DNA of 64,000 nt from Clostridia bacterium. GTDB lineage: Bacteria; Bacillota; Clostridia; Christensenellales; Aristaeellaceae. A program made the translations under genes and the position numbers. The DNA lies in NCBI GenBank assembly GCA_017464305.1, contig JAFUDS010000007.1, positions 62,001-126,000 on the forward strand, written 5' to 3'. Shown here piece after piece: positions 42,296 through 50,639 of the stretch (position 1 is its first letter; every line of letters begins with the position of its first letter). The notes under the pieces are model-generated. The model worked only from the letters and a program-made list of their open reading frames with translations. It had not been told where the DNA came from and did not search any database.

Positions 42296-43099
42296 ATGAC
42301 GAATCAAGAATTATACGAACTGATCGAGCTTCCCGCTCCGGTGCGGGCAAAATACGAAGCCTGGGACGCCCAGAGGCTCTCCGTGCTGGATGCCGATCTT
42401 TCCTCCCGCCTGGTGACCCGCAGCCAATGGGCCGACGCCTACAAGGATCTGGAGGCCCGCCTGGGGGAGGATCCTGGCCACGTGCGCCTGCTATGGGAGG
42501 AGCTGAACATCGCCGTCCGGCAATATCCTCTTTGGCAGAAAAAGGGGATTTCCCAGGAGATCTATCGGGATACCATCGCCTTCGCCACCCGCTATCTGAA
42601 GGATGGGCTGGCAGCCTATGGCGACTATTGCTTCACCGCCGGCTGGTGGTTCCCCCGCCATCTGGCCCTGGAGCTGTTCCGGCTGGGCAGCCTGGAATTC
42701 GAGCTGTTCCCCGCCGAGGAGGGCCCGCGGGTCTATCTGCATATCCCCACGGACGCGTCCCTGGCCCCGGAGGCCATCGATGATTCCATCCGCCGTTTCC
42801 GGGATTTCGCCGCCCGGTTCTATCCGGAATGGGCGGACGCGGATCTGTACTGCGATTCCTGGATGGTCTCCCCCGCTATCCGTCCCCTGCTGCGCCCCGG
42901 CTCCCACATCCTGGCCTTCCAGGATCGGTTCGATGTGCTGTCCGTCAATGCCGACAGCATGGGCGCCGTCAACTGGGTCTTCCCCGGCCATAAGGAGCCC
43001 TACGACCAGCTGCCGGAAGGCTCTTCCCTCCAGAAAAGCATGAAGGCCTTCCTGGTAGCCGGAGGCAAACCCGGCTGGGCGGAGGGCCGCATGAAATAA
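42296..43099 (+). CDS. GNAT_C-type acyltransferase-domain protein
   Basis: 267 residues. A helical N-terminal half is followed by a domain with GDYCFTAGWWFPRHLALELFRLGSLEFELF, VYLHIPTDASLAPEAID and ADADLYCDSWMVSPAIRPLLRPGSHILAFQDRF, the pattern of the DUF5596/GNAT-like C-terminal acyltransferase family. The reaction is unknown; frequent company with glycoside hydrolases and sugar importers hints at acylation of an amino sugar. It directly follows a serine hydrolase gene by 5 bp and ends the muropeptide locus. Family assignment from memory of conserved stretches. Confidence 0.72.
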   Translation: MTNQELYELIELPAPVRAKYEAWDAQRLSVLDADLSSRLVTRSQWADAYKDLEARLGEDPGHVRLLWEELNIAVRQYPLWQKKGISQEIYRDTIAFATRYLKDGLAAYGDYCFTAGWWFPRHLALELFRLGSLEFELFPAEEGPRVYLHIPTDASLAPEAIDDSIRRFRDFAARFYPEWADADLYCDSWMVSPAIRPLLRPGSHILAFQDRFDVLSVNADSMGAVNWVFPGHKEPYDQLPEGSSLQKSMKAFLVAGGKPGWAEGRMK

Positions 43100-43112
43100 A
43101 ATGAAAACATAA

Positions 43113-43204
43113 GCAGAAAGCCCCTCCCCCAAAGAGGAAGGGCTTTCTGCGATACAGGCGGATTGCCTGTGTGTACGCCGAAGCAAGATGCTCGGCGTTT
43201 TTTT
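43113..43204 (+). terminator. Tandem terminators after the muropeptide locus
   Basis: First hairpin GCAGAAAGCCC / GGGCTTTCTGC (43113-43150), then a small ACAGGC/GCCTGT stem (43154-43170), then ACGCCGA...TCGGCGT with seven T residues (43175-43204). Confidence 0.85.
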
Positions 43205-43211
43205 GTTGAAA

Positions 43212-43319
43212 TCATCTCAATTTCAGGAAAATATACCCTACGGAGACCAGCGTGACCGCTGTCAAAAACAGCATAAATTTCGTGCCGAAGGTTATGCCCT
43301 TTCGCCTTTTCCCTGCCAT
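43212..43319 (-). CDS. Tiny single-pass membrane protein (35 aa)
   Basis: A 35-codon ORF below usual length cut-offs. A basic start (MAGKRRKGITF) precedes one hydrophobic helix (MLFLTAVTLVSVGYIF), ending KLR. GGAGG lies ~11 bp before the ATG at 43319. Together with the next small ORF upstream (33 bp away) it looks like a bicistronic unit. No family recognised. Confidence 0.6.
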   Translation of the reverse strand: MAGKRRKGITFGTKFMLFLTAVTLVSVGYIFLKLR

Positions 43320-43351
43320 GCTGAAAATTGCCTCCAGTCAAATTCCGTCTT

Positions 43352-43468
43352 TTACCAAACCTGGCTGAGAATGGCCGCCGCCAACACGGAGAAAACCATA
43401 ATCCCCGCGATTACCAGCGCCACGATCCGGGTCGCCCGCTGCTTCCGCTCCTGCTTGTGGGTGCTCAT
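43352..43468 (-). CDS. Tiny single-pass membrane protein (38 aa)
   Basis: A 38-codon ORF. A strongly basic start (MSTHKQERKQRATR) leads to one helix (IVALVIAGIMVFSVLAAAIL) and a short end SQVW. GAGGAGG and a second AGGAG lie upstream of the ATG at 43468. Positive-inside topology is clear. Similar tiny membrane proteins occur in Firmicutes (for example Prli42-like ones), but I see no diagnostic identity. Confidence 0.65.
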   Translation of the reverse strand: MSTHKQERKQRATRIVALVIAGIMVFSVLAAAILSQVW

Positions 43469-43587
43469 GCTCCTTCGCCTCCTCTGTTCGCAATGGGGGC
43501 ATTATATCACTTCAGTCCCATTCTGGCAAATTCTCATCTCTTTTCGGCCCAGTGAAGAGATTCTTCCCTCCGGGAGCCCTTCCGGCC

Positions 43588-43615
43588 ATAAAAACACCCC
43601 TGCTTTCGCAGGGGC
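43588..43615 (-). terminator. Terminator of the SH3 surface protein
   Basis: CCCCTGC-TTTC-GCAGGGG (43597-43614), with a leftward TGTTTTT tail, about 15 bp after the stop. Confidence 0.88.
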
Positions 43616-43630
43616 GTCTTTGTAAGGGGA

Positions 43631-46600
43631 TTACACGCCGGAGTCCGTATCATTTGGCTCCACCCGGCTGCGCCGACGGCGCGTGGGCGTTCCTTCCGGC
43701 CGGGTGGTGTTCTCCTCCGGCCGGAAGGTGGCCGTGTATTTGGCCTCCTCCTCATCGTTCCGGGTTGAGTACCGGCCATAGGGATTTTCTACTGCGCTGC
43801 CATAGGGCTTTGCCGGCTGGGTCGCCGCGCTTTCGCGAGTGTTCTCGATCGCCTCCGGCCGGCCGTTCTGGGAGGTATAATTTCCCGTCCGGCTCTGCAT
43901 GCTGGCCGCGCCGGCCGCTGCCGCCGCCTTCGCCTGCCGCGCAGTCTCCGGCCGCTGATAGGGGTTCACCGCCCCTTCCATGGGTCTGCTGGCGCCGCTG
44001 GCCGGGGTCGTGCCGTTGGTGCTGGCCTTCTCTGCCACACTGGCCGAGGTGGCTCCCGCGTTGGCGGGCCGATTGGCGCTCTGGGCCCGCTGCCTGGCCT
44101 GCATGGCCTTCTTGCGAGCGGCCGCTTCCGCTTCCTTCTTCTTCCGCGCCATGGAAGTATACCAGACATATCCGCCGCCGCCCAGGGCGATGACGGCTGC
44201 CGCGCCGATGATCCATCCAGCGGCGCCCGGCCCTTCCGTTTCCTCCTGAATCGCTTCCGGCTCCACCGTTTCCAGCGGCTCCTCTGTCGGTTCCGGCGTC
44301 GGGGTGGCGCTCAGGGCCAGCTGATCCTGAATGTAGCTTAAGCCCTCCGCCACCAGGGTCTTCTGATCCGCCGCCCCTTGATAGTGTACGGTCAGCAGGG
44401 TTTCCAGCTGTTCCTGGCTGACGGTGCCATTCTGCACATCCTTCAGCAGGGAATTCAGATATTCATTGGGTTCCTCCGTCGCCAGGGGCGCCGGGGTCGC
44501 GAAGGGGTCGAAGGGCTCGTAGCTGACCTGGATACCGCTGTCCGGATTCGTCCAGGCGCTGACCTTCTGATCCTCCGCGGAAACCACCGCAGCGCTGCTG
44601 GAGGTGCCGCTGGAGGAATTGGTGGAGCTGGAGGTGCTGCTGGAGCTGCTGGAAGAAGTGGCGCTATTGCTGGCCAGGCCTTCCAGGTACTCATTGGAAG
44701 CCAGGAAGGTTTCCATCTCCGCCAGGGTCATGTGCTTGAAATAGTTCCCCTTGATGTATCCGGTCTTTCCGTCATAGGTCACCCGATACCAGGTTTCCCC
44801 GTCCACCTCCGTGGTGCCCAGCACCAGGCAGAGGGCATTCTTCTTCAGTTGACGGATCCGCGCCGAGGCGGTGCTGGGGCTCTCCCGGAAATTCACCGTC
44901 GTGGTAGTGTATCCATAGCTGCTCAGGTTGCTGGAATCATAGGGCTGCACCGTGATTTGCACGGTGGGTTCCGGGGTGGCATTCAGGGCGTTCAGATAGT
45001 CAATGACCTCCGTCTCTCCCATCATGCGCAGCATGTCCGCCCGCACATAGCCCAGGGTGCTGCCATACCGAATCTGATGCCAGGCAATCCCGTCCACATA
45101 TTCCTGCTTATTGACAAACACCACGCGGTTGGCCGGCAGCTCGTCCAGAATGACGCTGTTGCTGCTGGGCCAGTTCCGAACATAGGCTCCATCGCCGATG
45201 GTAATGCCGTATCCCACCACCTGCGGGGGCTCCATGGTGCCAACCGGGGTCGCCGTAGGCACGGGGCTGGGCGTCTCCGTCACTTCCTCCACAGGGATCA
45301 GCGTCGGGGAAGCCGGCAGGATTTCCGTGGTCAGTTCCGTCAGAATTTCAGTGATTTCTTCCACCTGCGCCACCACCGGCTCTGGCGTGGGCGCTTCGGT
45401 GGGCTCCGCCGTCGGAACAGCCGTAGGCTCCGTGGTCGGCGTCGCCGTGGGTTCCGCGGTGGGCGTGGCTGTAGGCTCTTCCGTTGGGGTAGCCGTGGGT
45501 TCCTCCGTCGGCGTGGCTGTAGGCTCTGCCGTGGGCTCCACGGTGGGTGTAGCTGTGGGCTCCTCTGTCGGCGTCGCGGTAGGAATCTGCGTTGGCGTCG
45601 CCGTCACCTCTACCGTCGGCGTGGGCTCCGGAGTGGGCTCCGGGGTCGGTTCCGGAGTAGGTTCGGGAGTGGGTTCAGGTGTCGGTTCAGGCGTCGGCTC
45701 CGGAGTCGGTTCCGGAGTGGGTTCTGGGGTAGGTTCAGGCGTGGGTTCCGGGGTAGGTTCAGGCGTGGGTTCCGGCGTCGGCTCTTCCGTCGGTTCCGGC
45801 GTCGGCGTCGCCAGGGTCTCATCCAGCTCCTCCGCCGACATGGGCGGCACCGGCGTCGGCAGGGCCGCCATCAGGGCGTCGCTGTCCGCCTGGGTCAGCA
45901 CGGAGAGATAGTTGCTCATGACATAGCCAATCTCGCCCTTATAAATCACCGTGGTCCAGGCTTCGCCCGCCTCGTTTACTTCTTCCCGCAGGGCATATAC
46001 ATTTTCATTCGCCTTCAACTGGCTCTTAATCTTCGCCTTCGTGCTCTGCCCCGCCCGCAGCCTGACGCTGTCCGTGGTCCGGGCAAAGCGATTGATCATC
46101 TCTCCCTGGGGAATCGGCGTCTCAATCACAGGTTCCGGCGTAAGGATGACTGGCTCCTCTGCCGCGGGGAGATCCTCCACCGGGAAGGCCTCCAGCTCGA
46201 TCACGGCGTCCTCCGCCGCTGCCGCGGCGGCCAGCTCCGTCTCCGGCAGGCTCTCCAAATCCACCCCAATGGCCGCCAGCTCGTCCAGGGTTTCCACGCT
46301 CACCGGCGTGTTCAGCTCCTCCACCTGCTCCGGCTGGGGCGCCACAACCTGGGGGATCTCCCGCACCGGCTCCTCCGGCACGACGATGGGCTCCGGAATC
46401 TCCACGATTTCCGGAATCGGAGTCGTCTCGGGCGCGGTCAGGGCGTCCAATTCTTCCGCCGTCATGGGGGGCACGGGGGTCTGGGCCGGGTCGGACATCA
46501 GGATATCGCTATCCGCCTGGGTCAGCACGTGCAGATATTCACTCATGACGTAGCCAAACTCGTCCCGCGTCAGCACTGCTGTCCAAAGCTCCCCTGCCTC

Positions 46601-47650
46601 GTTGGTCTCCTCCCGCAGGGCGTATACATATTCATTGGCCTTCAGTTCCCGCTGAATGGTGGATTTCGTGCTCTTCTCCGCCCGGAAGCGCACGCTCTTG
46701 GTGGTCTGGGCGAAGCGGTTGATCATTTCCCCCTGGGGAATCGGCGTCTCGATTACGGGAATCGGCGTCGGTTCCGGCGTGGGCTGCTCCTCGGGAATCT
46801 CCACGGGGATTTCTTCATATACCTCCGCCGGAATTTCCGGAATCTCTACCACCTGTTCGAAAGGGGGCACTTCTTCTGGAACTTCTGCTACCTGCTCGAT
46901 GGGGGTTACTTCTTCCGGAACCTCCACCACCTGCTCGATGGGCGCAACCTCTTCTGGAATTTCCGCCGCCTGTTCGATCGGCGTAACTTCCTCCGGGATC
47001 TCCACCACCTGCTCCACAGGCGTTACATCCGGAACGGCTTCGGGAATCACCTCAGGGATCACTTCCGGGATCACCTCAGGGATGACTTCGGGAACGACCT
47101 CCGGAACAACCTCTGGAATCACCTCGGGGATCACTTCCGGAATTACCTCCGGAATCTCTTCCACCACCTCTACCGGCGCAGGTTCAGAGATCTCCTGCAC
47201 AGAAACATCCCAAGCTTCCTGGGCCAGGGGCAGTGGCGTCTGGGTGGAGATATACAGCCGAATGGTATACACCACGTCCTCCGCCTCCTGGTTGAAGCCC
47301 GTAATCACCATGAAAGGGCCCTCCAGGGTCAGCCCGGCGTCCATCACGCCCGTCAGCGGCGCGTCATTCTCCGGATAATAGGTATAAGCATGGCCCGGAT
47401 GGAAGGCCCGCAGGTACAGACTGCCGATCTGCTCCGCTGGCACCTGCACCCACCATACGCCTTCCAGCCCTTCCACGGGCAAAGCCGCGGCGGACTGTTC
47501 CATTCCGTCCACCTCCAGCCAGTAAACGGACAGCTGCAGATCAGCCCAATCCGCCGGCACAGAATCAGCCACAGCCATGGCCAGCCCGGCGATCATCATC
47601 CCCAGGGCTACCAGCGCGGCCAGTACTTTTTTCATCCAACCTTTCCTCAT
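43631..47650 (-). CDS. Giant repeat-rich surface protein with four SH3 domains and a C-terminal membrane anchor
   Basis: 1339 residues. Order: signal peptide (1-29); an N-terminal beta domain (~30-150); EVIP repeats and 13-residue IPEEVxPIEQ units (~160-280); SH3 domain 1 (~308-375) and SH3 domain 2 (~517-585), near-duplicates both introduced by IETPIPQGEMINRFA; a long Pro/Thr/Glu spacer of PEPT and TATPTEEP repeats (~610-760); SH3 domains 3 (~812) and 4 (~905); a Ser-rich stretch; one membrane helix (~1145-1165); a basic cytoplasmic tail of ~170 residues. Bacterial SH3 domains bind peptidoglycan, so it probably spans the wall. The ATG at 47650 has AGGAGG upstream. The expression level or length may vary with repeat slippage. 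Confidence 0.85.
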   Translation of the reverse strand: MRKGWMKKVLAALVALGMMIAGLAMAVADSVPADWADLQLSVYWLEVDGMEQSAAALPVEGLEGVWWVQVPAEQIGSLYLRAFHPGHAYTYYPENDAPLTGVMDAGLTLEGPFMVITGFNQEAEDVVYTIRLYISTQTPLPLAQEAWDVSVQEISEPAPVEVVEEIPEVIPEVIPEVIPEVVPEVVPEVIPEVIPEVIPEVIPEAVPDVTPVEQVVEIPEEVTPIEQAAEIPEEVAPIEQVVEVPEEVTPIEQVAEVPEEVPPFEQVVEIPEIPAEVYEEIPVEIPEEQPTPEPTPIPVIETPIPQGEMINRFAQTTKSVRFRAEKSTKSTIQRELKANEYVYALREETNEAGELWTAVLTRDEFGYVMSEYLHVLTQADSDILMSDPAQTPVPPMTAEELDALTAPETTPIPEIVEIPEPIVVPEEPVREIPQVVAPQPEQVEELNTPVSVETLDELAAIGVDLESLPETELAAAAAAEDAVIELEAFPVEDLPAAEEPVILTPEPVIETPIPQGEMINRFARTTDSVRLRAGQSTKAKIKSQLKANENVYALREEVNEAGEAWTTVIYKGEIGYVMSNYLSVLTQADSDALMAALPTPVPPMSAEELDETLATPTPEPTEEPTPEPTPEPTPEPTPEPTPEPTPEPTPEPTPEPTPEPTPEPTPEPTPEPTPEPTPTVEVTATPTQIPTATPTEEPTATPTVEPTAEPTATPTEEPTATPTEEPTATPTAEPTATPTTEPTAVPTAEPTEAPTPEPVVAQVEEITEILTELTTEILPASPTLIPVEEVTETPSPVPTATPVGTMEPPQVVGYGITIGDGAYVRNWPSSNSVILDELPANRVVFVNKQEYVDGIAWHQIRYGSTLGYVRADMLRMMGETEVIDYLNALNATPEPTVQITVQPYDSSNLSSYGYTTTTVNFRESPSTASARIRQLKKNALCLVLGTTEVDGETWYRVTYDGKTGYIKGNYFKHMTLAEMETFLASNEYLEGLASNSATSSSSSSSTSSSTNSSSGTSSSAAVVSAEDQKVSAWTNPDSGIQVSYEPFDPFATPAPLATEEPNEYLNSLLKDVQNGTVSQEQLETLLTVHYQGAADQKTLVAEGLSYIQDQLALSATPTPEPTEEPLETVEPEAIQEETEGPGAAGWIIGAAAVIALGGGGYVWYTSMARKKKEAEAAARKKAMQARQRAQSANRPANAGATSASVAEKASTNGTTPASGASRPMEGAVNPYQRPETARQAKAAAAAGAASMQSRTGNYTSQNGRPEAIENTRESAATQPAKPYGSAVENPYGRYSTRNDEEEAKYTATFRPEENTTRPEGTPTRRRRSRVEPNDTDSGV
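45400..45800 (-). repeat. Coding repeats for the Pro/Thr/Glu spacer
   Basis: 12-bp units for PEPT (about 45618-45800) and ~24-bp units for TATPTEEP variants (about 45400-45600). Codon variation between units shows the array is old, but the length is likely polymorphic. Confidence 0.85.
46850..47163 (-). repeat. Coding repeats EVIP and IPEEVxPIEQ
   Basis: 12-bp units for EVIP/EVVP (about 47035-47160) next to five ~39-bp units around IPEEVTPIEQ (about 46850-47030), in frame within the SH3 surface protein. Confidence 0.8.
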
Positions 47651-47990
47651 CTTTTCAGCCTCCTGATGTATCATCCTCCAAATGGAGAAAAGGATGAATT
47701 TATTTTACCCGGCATTTCACTTCTTGTCAAATTTCTTACAAATCCGGTTTTTCTTTTATTTTCAATGCTTTCAGCCATTTTTAGTCCATTTTCATCGTAA
47801 AATTTCGTGACAGAATTGTAACACTCTTTTCTTTTTCGTCTTCTTTTTCCCTGCTCCTTGAAGTCTGCCCGCTTTTATTGTACAATATCCCCTGCCCGCC
47901 AAGGGGTTGGGTTTGTTTTTGTGTGGCTGTTTCGATGTAACTCCCGCACGCGAAACTAATAGCGATAACAGAATGGGAGGCTGATGGTTC
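47651..47990. other. Divergent intergenic region (340 bp)
   Basis: AT-rich, no gene. It contains the leftward promoter of the surface protein: TTGACA with one base further out, read as TTGACA (47725-47730), 17 bp, TAAAAT (47702-47707). It also contains the rightward promoter of the phosphoesterase: TTGAAG (47858-47863), 17 bp, TACAAT (47881-47886). Confidence 0.7.
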
Positions 47991-48929
47991 TTGAATGAAT
48001 ATCGTGGAAAGCATTCCCCGTCCATGCCCTGGGCGGTTTCTTCCACCGCCTCCCGCCATTATCGTTCCCGCCATGCTCAGCGCCATCGCCGGCGCCGCCA
48101 GCTGGCCATTCTGGGCGCCGTGCTCCTGGTGATTCTGCTGGTTCTCCCCTTTGTGGACGCCCTCATTCTCCGGGTGGATCGGGTCAGCCTGATCTCCGAG
48201 GATCTGCCGGCGGATATCGGCCATCTGCGCATCGTCTATCTTTCGGATGTGGATTATGGCTTCTTTTTCTCCAATCGGCGGGTGAATTCCCTGGTGAACA
48301 CCATTGTGGATCTAAAGCCGGATATCGTCCTCTTCGGCGGCGATATTGGCAATTCCCCGGACGACGCCCTGTCCTTCTATCAGCGCTTGCCCTCCCTGCA
48401 TGCCCGCTATGCCGCCCTGGGGGTTCTGGGCGAGAAGGATCATGGCGAGACGGACACGGAGCGCGACATGGTGACCGACGCCATGCGGGACGCGGGAGTC
48501 GTGCCCCTGGTGAATGATCTTACCGCCGTCCGCATCGGCTCCAGCCTGGTCTATATCGCCGGCCTGGATGATGTCCGCACAGGGAAGCCCACCCTGACCT
48601 CCCTGGCCAGTAAAACCGCCGCGGAGGATTATGTGGTTTTCCTTTGCCATAATCCCTCCATCATCCCCGATATTCATCGGGCAGAGGATAAAAATGGCAA
48701 GCTGGGCTGGTTCGATCTGGCCCTCTTCGGCCATACCCACGGGGGGCAGATTTGGGGGCTCTCCGGGCTGCTGGGCATCGCCACCGATGTGGACGATCGC
48801 TATCTGGGCGGCTGGCTGGTGGAAAACCGGTCCGATCTGCTGATCTCCAACGGTGTGGGAACCTCCGTCATTCCCGCCCGGGTTTTCACCCCGCCCCAGA
48901 TTCACTGCATTGATATTTCCAGGCCATAA
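47991..48929 (+). CDS. Membrane-anchored metallophosphoesterase-like protein with altered metal motifs, TTG start
   Basis: 312 residues. A very basic start (RHRRRRQLAILGAV) leads into one membrane helix (~38-57) and a calcineurin-like domain. The later motifs are intact: LCHNPS (~217) and GHTHGGQI (~246). The first motif reads SDVDYG where SDLHxG is usual, and GNHD is replaced by GEKDHG (~147), so two metal or catalytic residues differ. YaeI/YkoQ-type relatives cleave UDP-diacylglucosamine or similar lipids; activity here is doubtful. GGGAGG lies ~10 bp before the TTG. It is 16 bp upstream of the ECF genes and may share their transcript. Confidence 0.82.
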   Translation: MNEYRGKHSPSMPWAVSSTASRHYRSRHAQRHRRRRQLAILGAVLLVILLVLPFVDALILRVDRVSLISEDLPADIGHLRIVYLSDVDYGFFFSNRRVNSLVNTIVDLKPDIVLFGGDIGNSPDDALSFYQRLPSLHARYAALGVLGEKDHGETDTERDMVTDAMRDAGVVPLVNDLTAVRIGSSLVYIAGLDDVRTGKPTLTSLASKTAAEDYVVFLCHNPSIIPDIHRAEDKNGKLGWFDLALFGHTHGGQIWGLSGLLGIATDVDDRYLGGWLVENRSDLLISNGVGTSVIPARVFTPPQIHCIDISRP

Positions 48930-48945
48930 GGCTTTGAGGTGATCC

Positions 48946-49800
48946 ATGAACGAGCAAGTCAGAATCCAATTGGAGGACGTCTCCTATACCTATGAGGAAG
49001 CGCCCTCCCCTGCCCTCTCCCATGCCACAGCGCAGATTCGGGAGGGGGAATTCGTGGCCGTGCTGGGCCATAACGGCTCCGGCAAGTCCACCCTGGCCAA
49101 GCTGCTAAACGCCCTGTATCTGCCCTCCGAGGGTCAGATTCTGGTCTGCGGCTATGACACGGCGAAGGATGAATTCGTCTGGGAAATTCGCCGCCGGGCG
49201 GGCATGATCTTCCAGAATCCGGATAACCAGATCGTGGCCACCATCGTCAAGGAGGATGTGGCCTTCGGGCTGGAAAACCTGGGGGTCCCTACGGAGGAGA
49301 TGCTCCCCCGGGTGGAATCCGCCCTGGCCGCGGTGCATATGAGCAAATTCGCGGATTCCGCGCCCCATATGCTCTCCGGCGGCCAGAAGCAGCGGGTAGC
49401 CATCGCCGGCATCCTGGCCATGGAGCCCTCGGTGCTCATCGCCGATGAGGCCACCGCCATGCTGGATCCCTCCGGCCGCCAGGAGGTGCTGGAAACCGTC
49501 CGCACCCTGAATCGGCAAAAGGGCATCACCGTGGTCTGGATTACTCATTTTATGGAGGAAGCCGCCCAGGCGGATCGCATCCTGGTGGTTTCCGATGGAC
49601 AGATCGTCTCCGAGGGCACGCCCCGGGAGATCTTTGACGATGTGGAAAAGATGCGGGATCTGCATCTGGATGTTCCCCGGATGACCGCCCTGGCCGCGGA
49701 GCTACGGGCGGAGGGCATGCCCCTGCGGGAGGGGATCTTGACGGTAGAAGAACTGGTGGAGGAGGTGCAAAGGCTGTGTCCATTGAAGTCCGCCATCTGA
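48946..49800 (+). CDS. ecfA1: ECF transporter ATPase A1
   Basis: 284 residues. Walker A GHNGSGKSTLAKLLN (~45), Q-loop FQNPDNQIVATIV, signature LSGGQKQRVAIAGIL, Walker B SVLIADEATAMLD and H-loop WITHFMEE are all present. With EcfA2 it forms the ATPase dimer of an energy-coupling-factor vitamin importer. The 3' end overlaps ecfA2 by 25 bp. Typical operon order A1-A2-T; separate S components elsewhere would define the substrates. Confidence 0.96.
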   Translation: MNEQVRIQLEDVSYTYEEAPSPALSHATAQIREGEFVAVLGHNGSGKSTLAKLLNALYLPSEGQILVCGYDTAKDEFVWEIRRRAGMIFQNPDNQIVATIVKEDVAFGLENLGVPTEEMLPRVESALAAVHMSKFADSAPHMLSGGQKQRVAIAGILAMEPSVLIADEATAMLDPSGRQEVLETVRTLNRQKGITVVWITHFMEEAAQADRILVVSDGQIVSEGTPREIFDDVEKMRDLHLDVPRMTALAAELRAEGMPLREGILTVEELVEEVQRLCPLKSAI

Positions 49801-50639
49801 CCCATACCTACGGCGAAGGCAGCGCCATCAGCACCGTCGCCCTGGACGATGTCTCCTTCGCCATTGAGCCCGGGGAGTTTATCGGCATCGTGGGCCATAC
49901 TGGCTCCGGCAAGTCCACCCTGGTGCAGCATTTGAACGGCCTTCTGAAGCCCACCTCCGGCCAGGTGCTGGTGGATGGGCAGGATCTGAACGGCGAAGGC
50001 GTCAATCGACGCGCCCTGCGCCAAAGAATCGGCCTGGTGTTCCAGTATCCGGAATATCAGCTGTTTGAGGAAACCGTGGCCAAGGATATCGCCTTCGGCC
50101 CGAAGAATCAGGGGCTTTCCAGCGAGGAGATCGATCGCCGGGTCCGCAAGGCCATGGACAGCGTCCATCTGGATTACGCGAAATACGCGGAGCAAAGCCC
50201 CTTCGAGCTTTCCGGCGGCCAGATGCGCCGGGTGGCCATCGCCGGCGTCCTGGCCATGGAGCCGGAGGTGCTGATTTTGGATGAGCCCACTGCCGGGCTG
50301 GATCCTCGGGGGCGGGATCGGATTCTCTCCATGCTGGAGGAGCTCCGGGCCAAGGATCATACCACCATTTTGATGGTCTCCCATTCCATGGAGGATATGG
50401 CCCGCCTGGCGACCCGCCTGCTGGTCATCTCGGAGGGCAAGCTGGTGGCGGATGGCTCCCCCCGGGAGGTGTTTGCCCGTCGGGATCTCATGACCTCCAT
50501 CGGCCTGGATATTCCCGAATCCGCCAAGCTCTGCGCCGCCCTCCGGGCCGCGGGCTATGACCTGCCAGCGGATCTATATCGGCCTGATGAGCTGAAGGAA
50601 CAGCTGCTGCGGCTGTGGAAGGAGGCGAACGCATGCTGA
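49776..50639 (+). CDS. ecfA2: ECF transporter ATPase A2, GTG start
   Basis: 287 residues. Walker A GHTGSGKSTLVQHLN (~36), FQYPEYQLFEETV, signature LSGGQMRRVAIAGVL, Walker B EVLILDEPTAGLD and MVSHSMEDMA mark the EcfA2 subtype. The GTG at 49776 follows GGAGGTGCAAAGG and lies inside ecfA1, so translation is coupled. It overlaps the ecfT start by 7 bp. Confidence 0.96.
   Translation: MSIEVRHLTHTYGEGSAISTVALDDVSFAIEPGEFIGIVGHTGSGKSTLVQHLNGLLKPTSGQVLVDGQDLNGEGVNRRALRQRIGLVFQYPEYQLFEETVAKDIAFGPKNQGLSSEEIDRRVRKAMDSVHLDYAKYAEQSPFELSGGQMRRVAIAGVLAMEPEVLILDEPTAGLDPRGRDRILSMLEELRAKDHTTILMVSHSMEDMARLATRLLVISEGKLVADGSPREVFARRDLMTSIGLDIPESAKLCAALRAAGYDLPADLYRPDELKEQLLRLWKEANAC

Noticed and set aside
45400-45800. 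Regular short DNA repeats resembling a repeat array
   Set aside because: They are in frame and encode PEPT/TATPTEEP units of the SH3 protein; there are no unique spacers, so this is not CRISPR.
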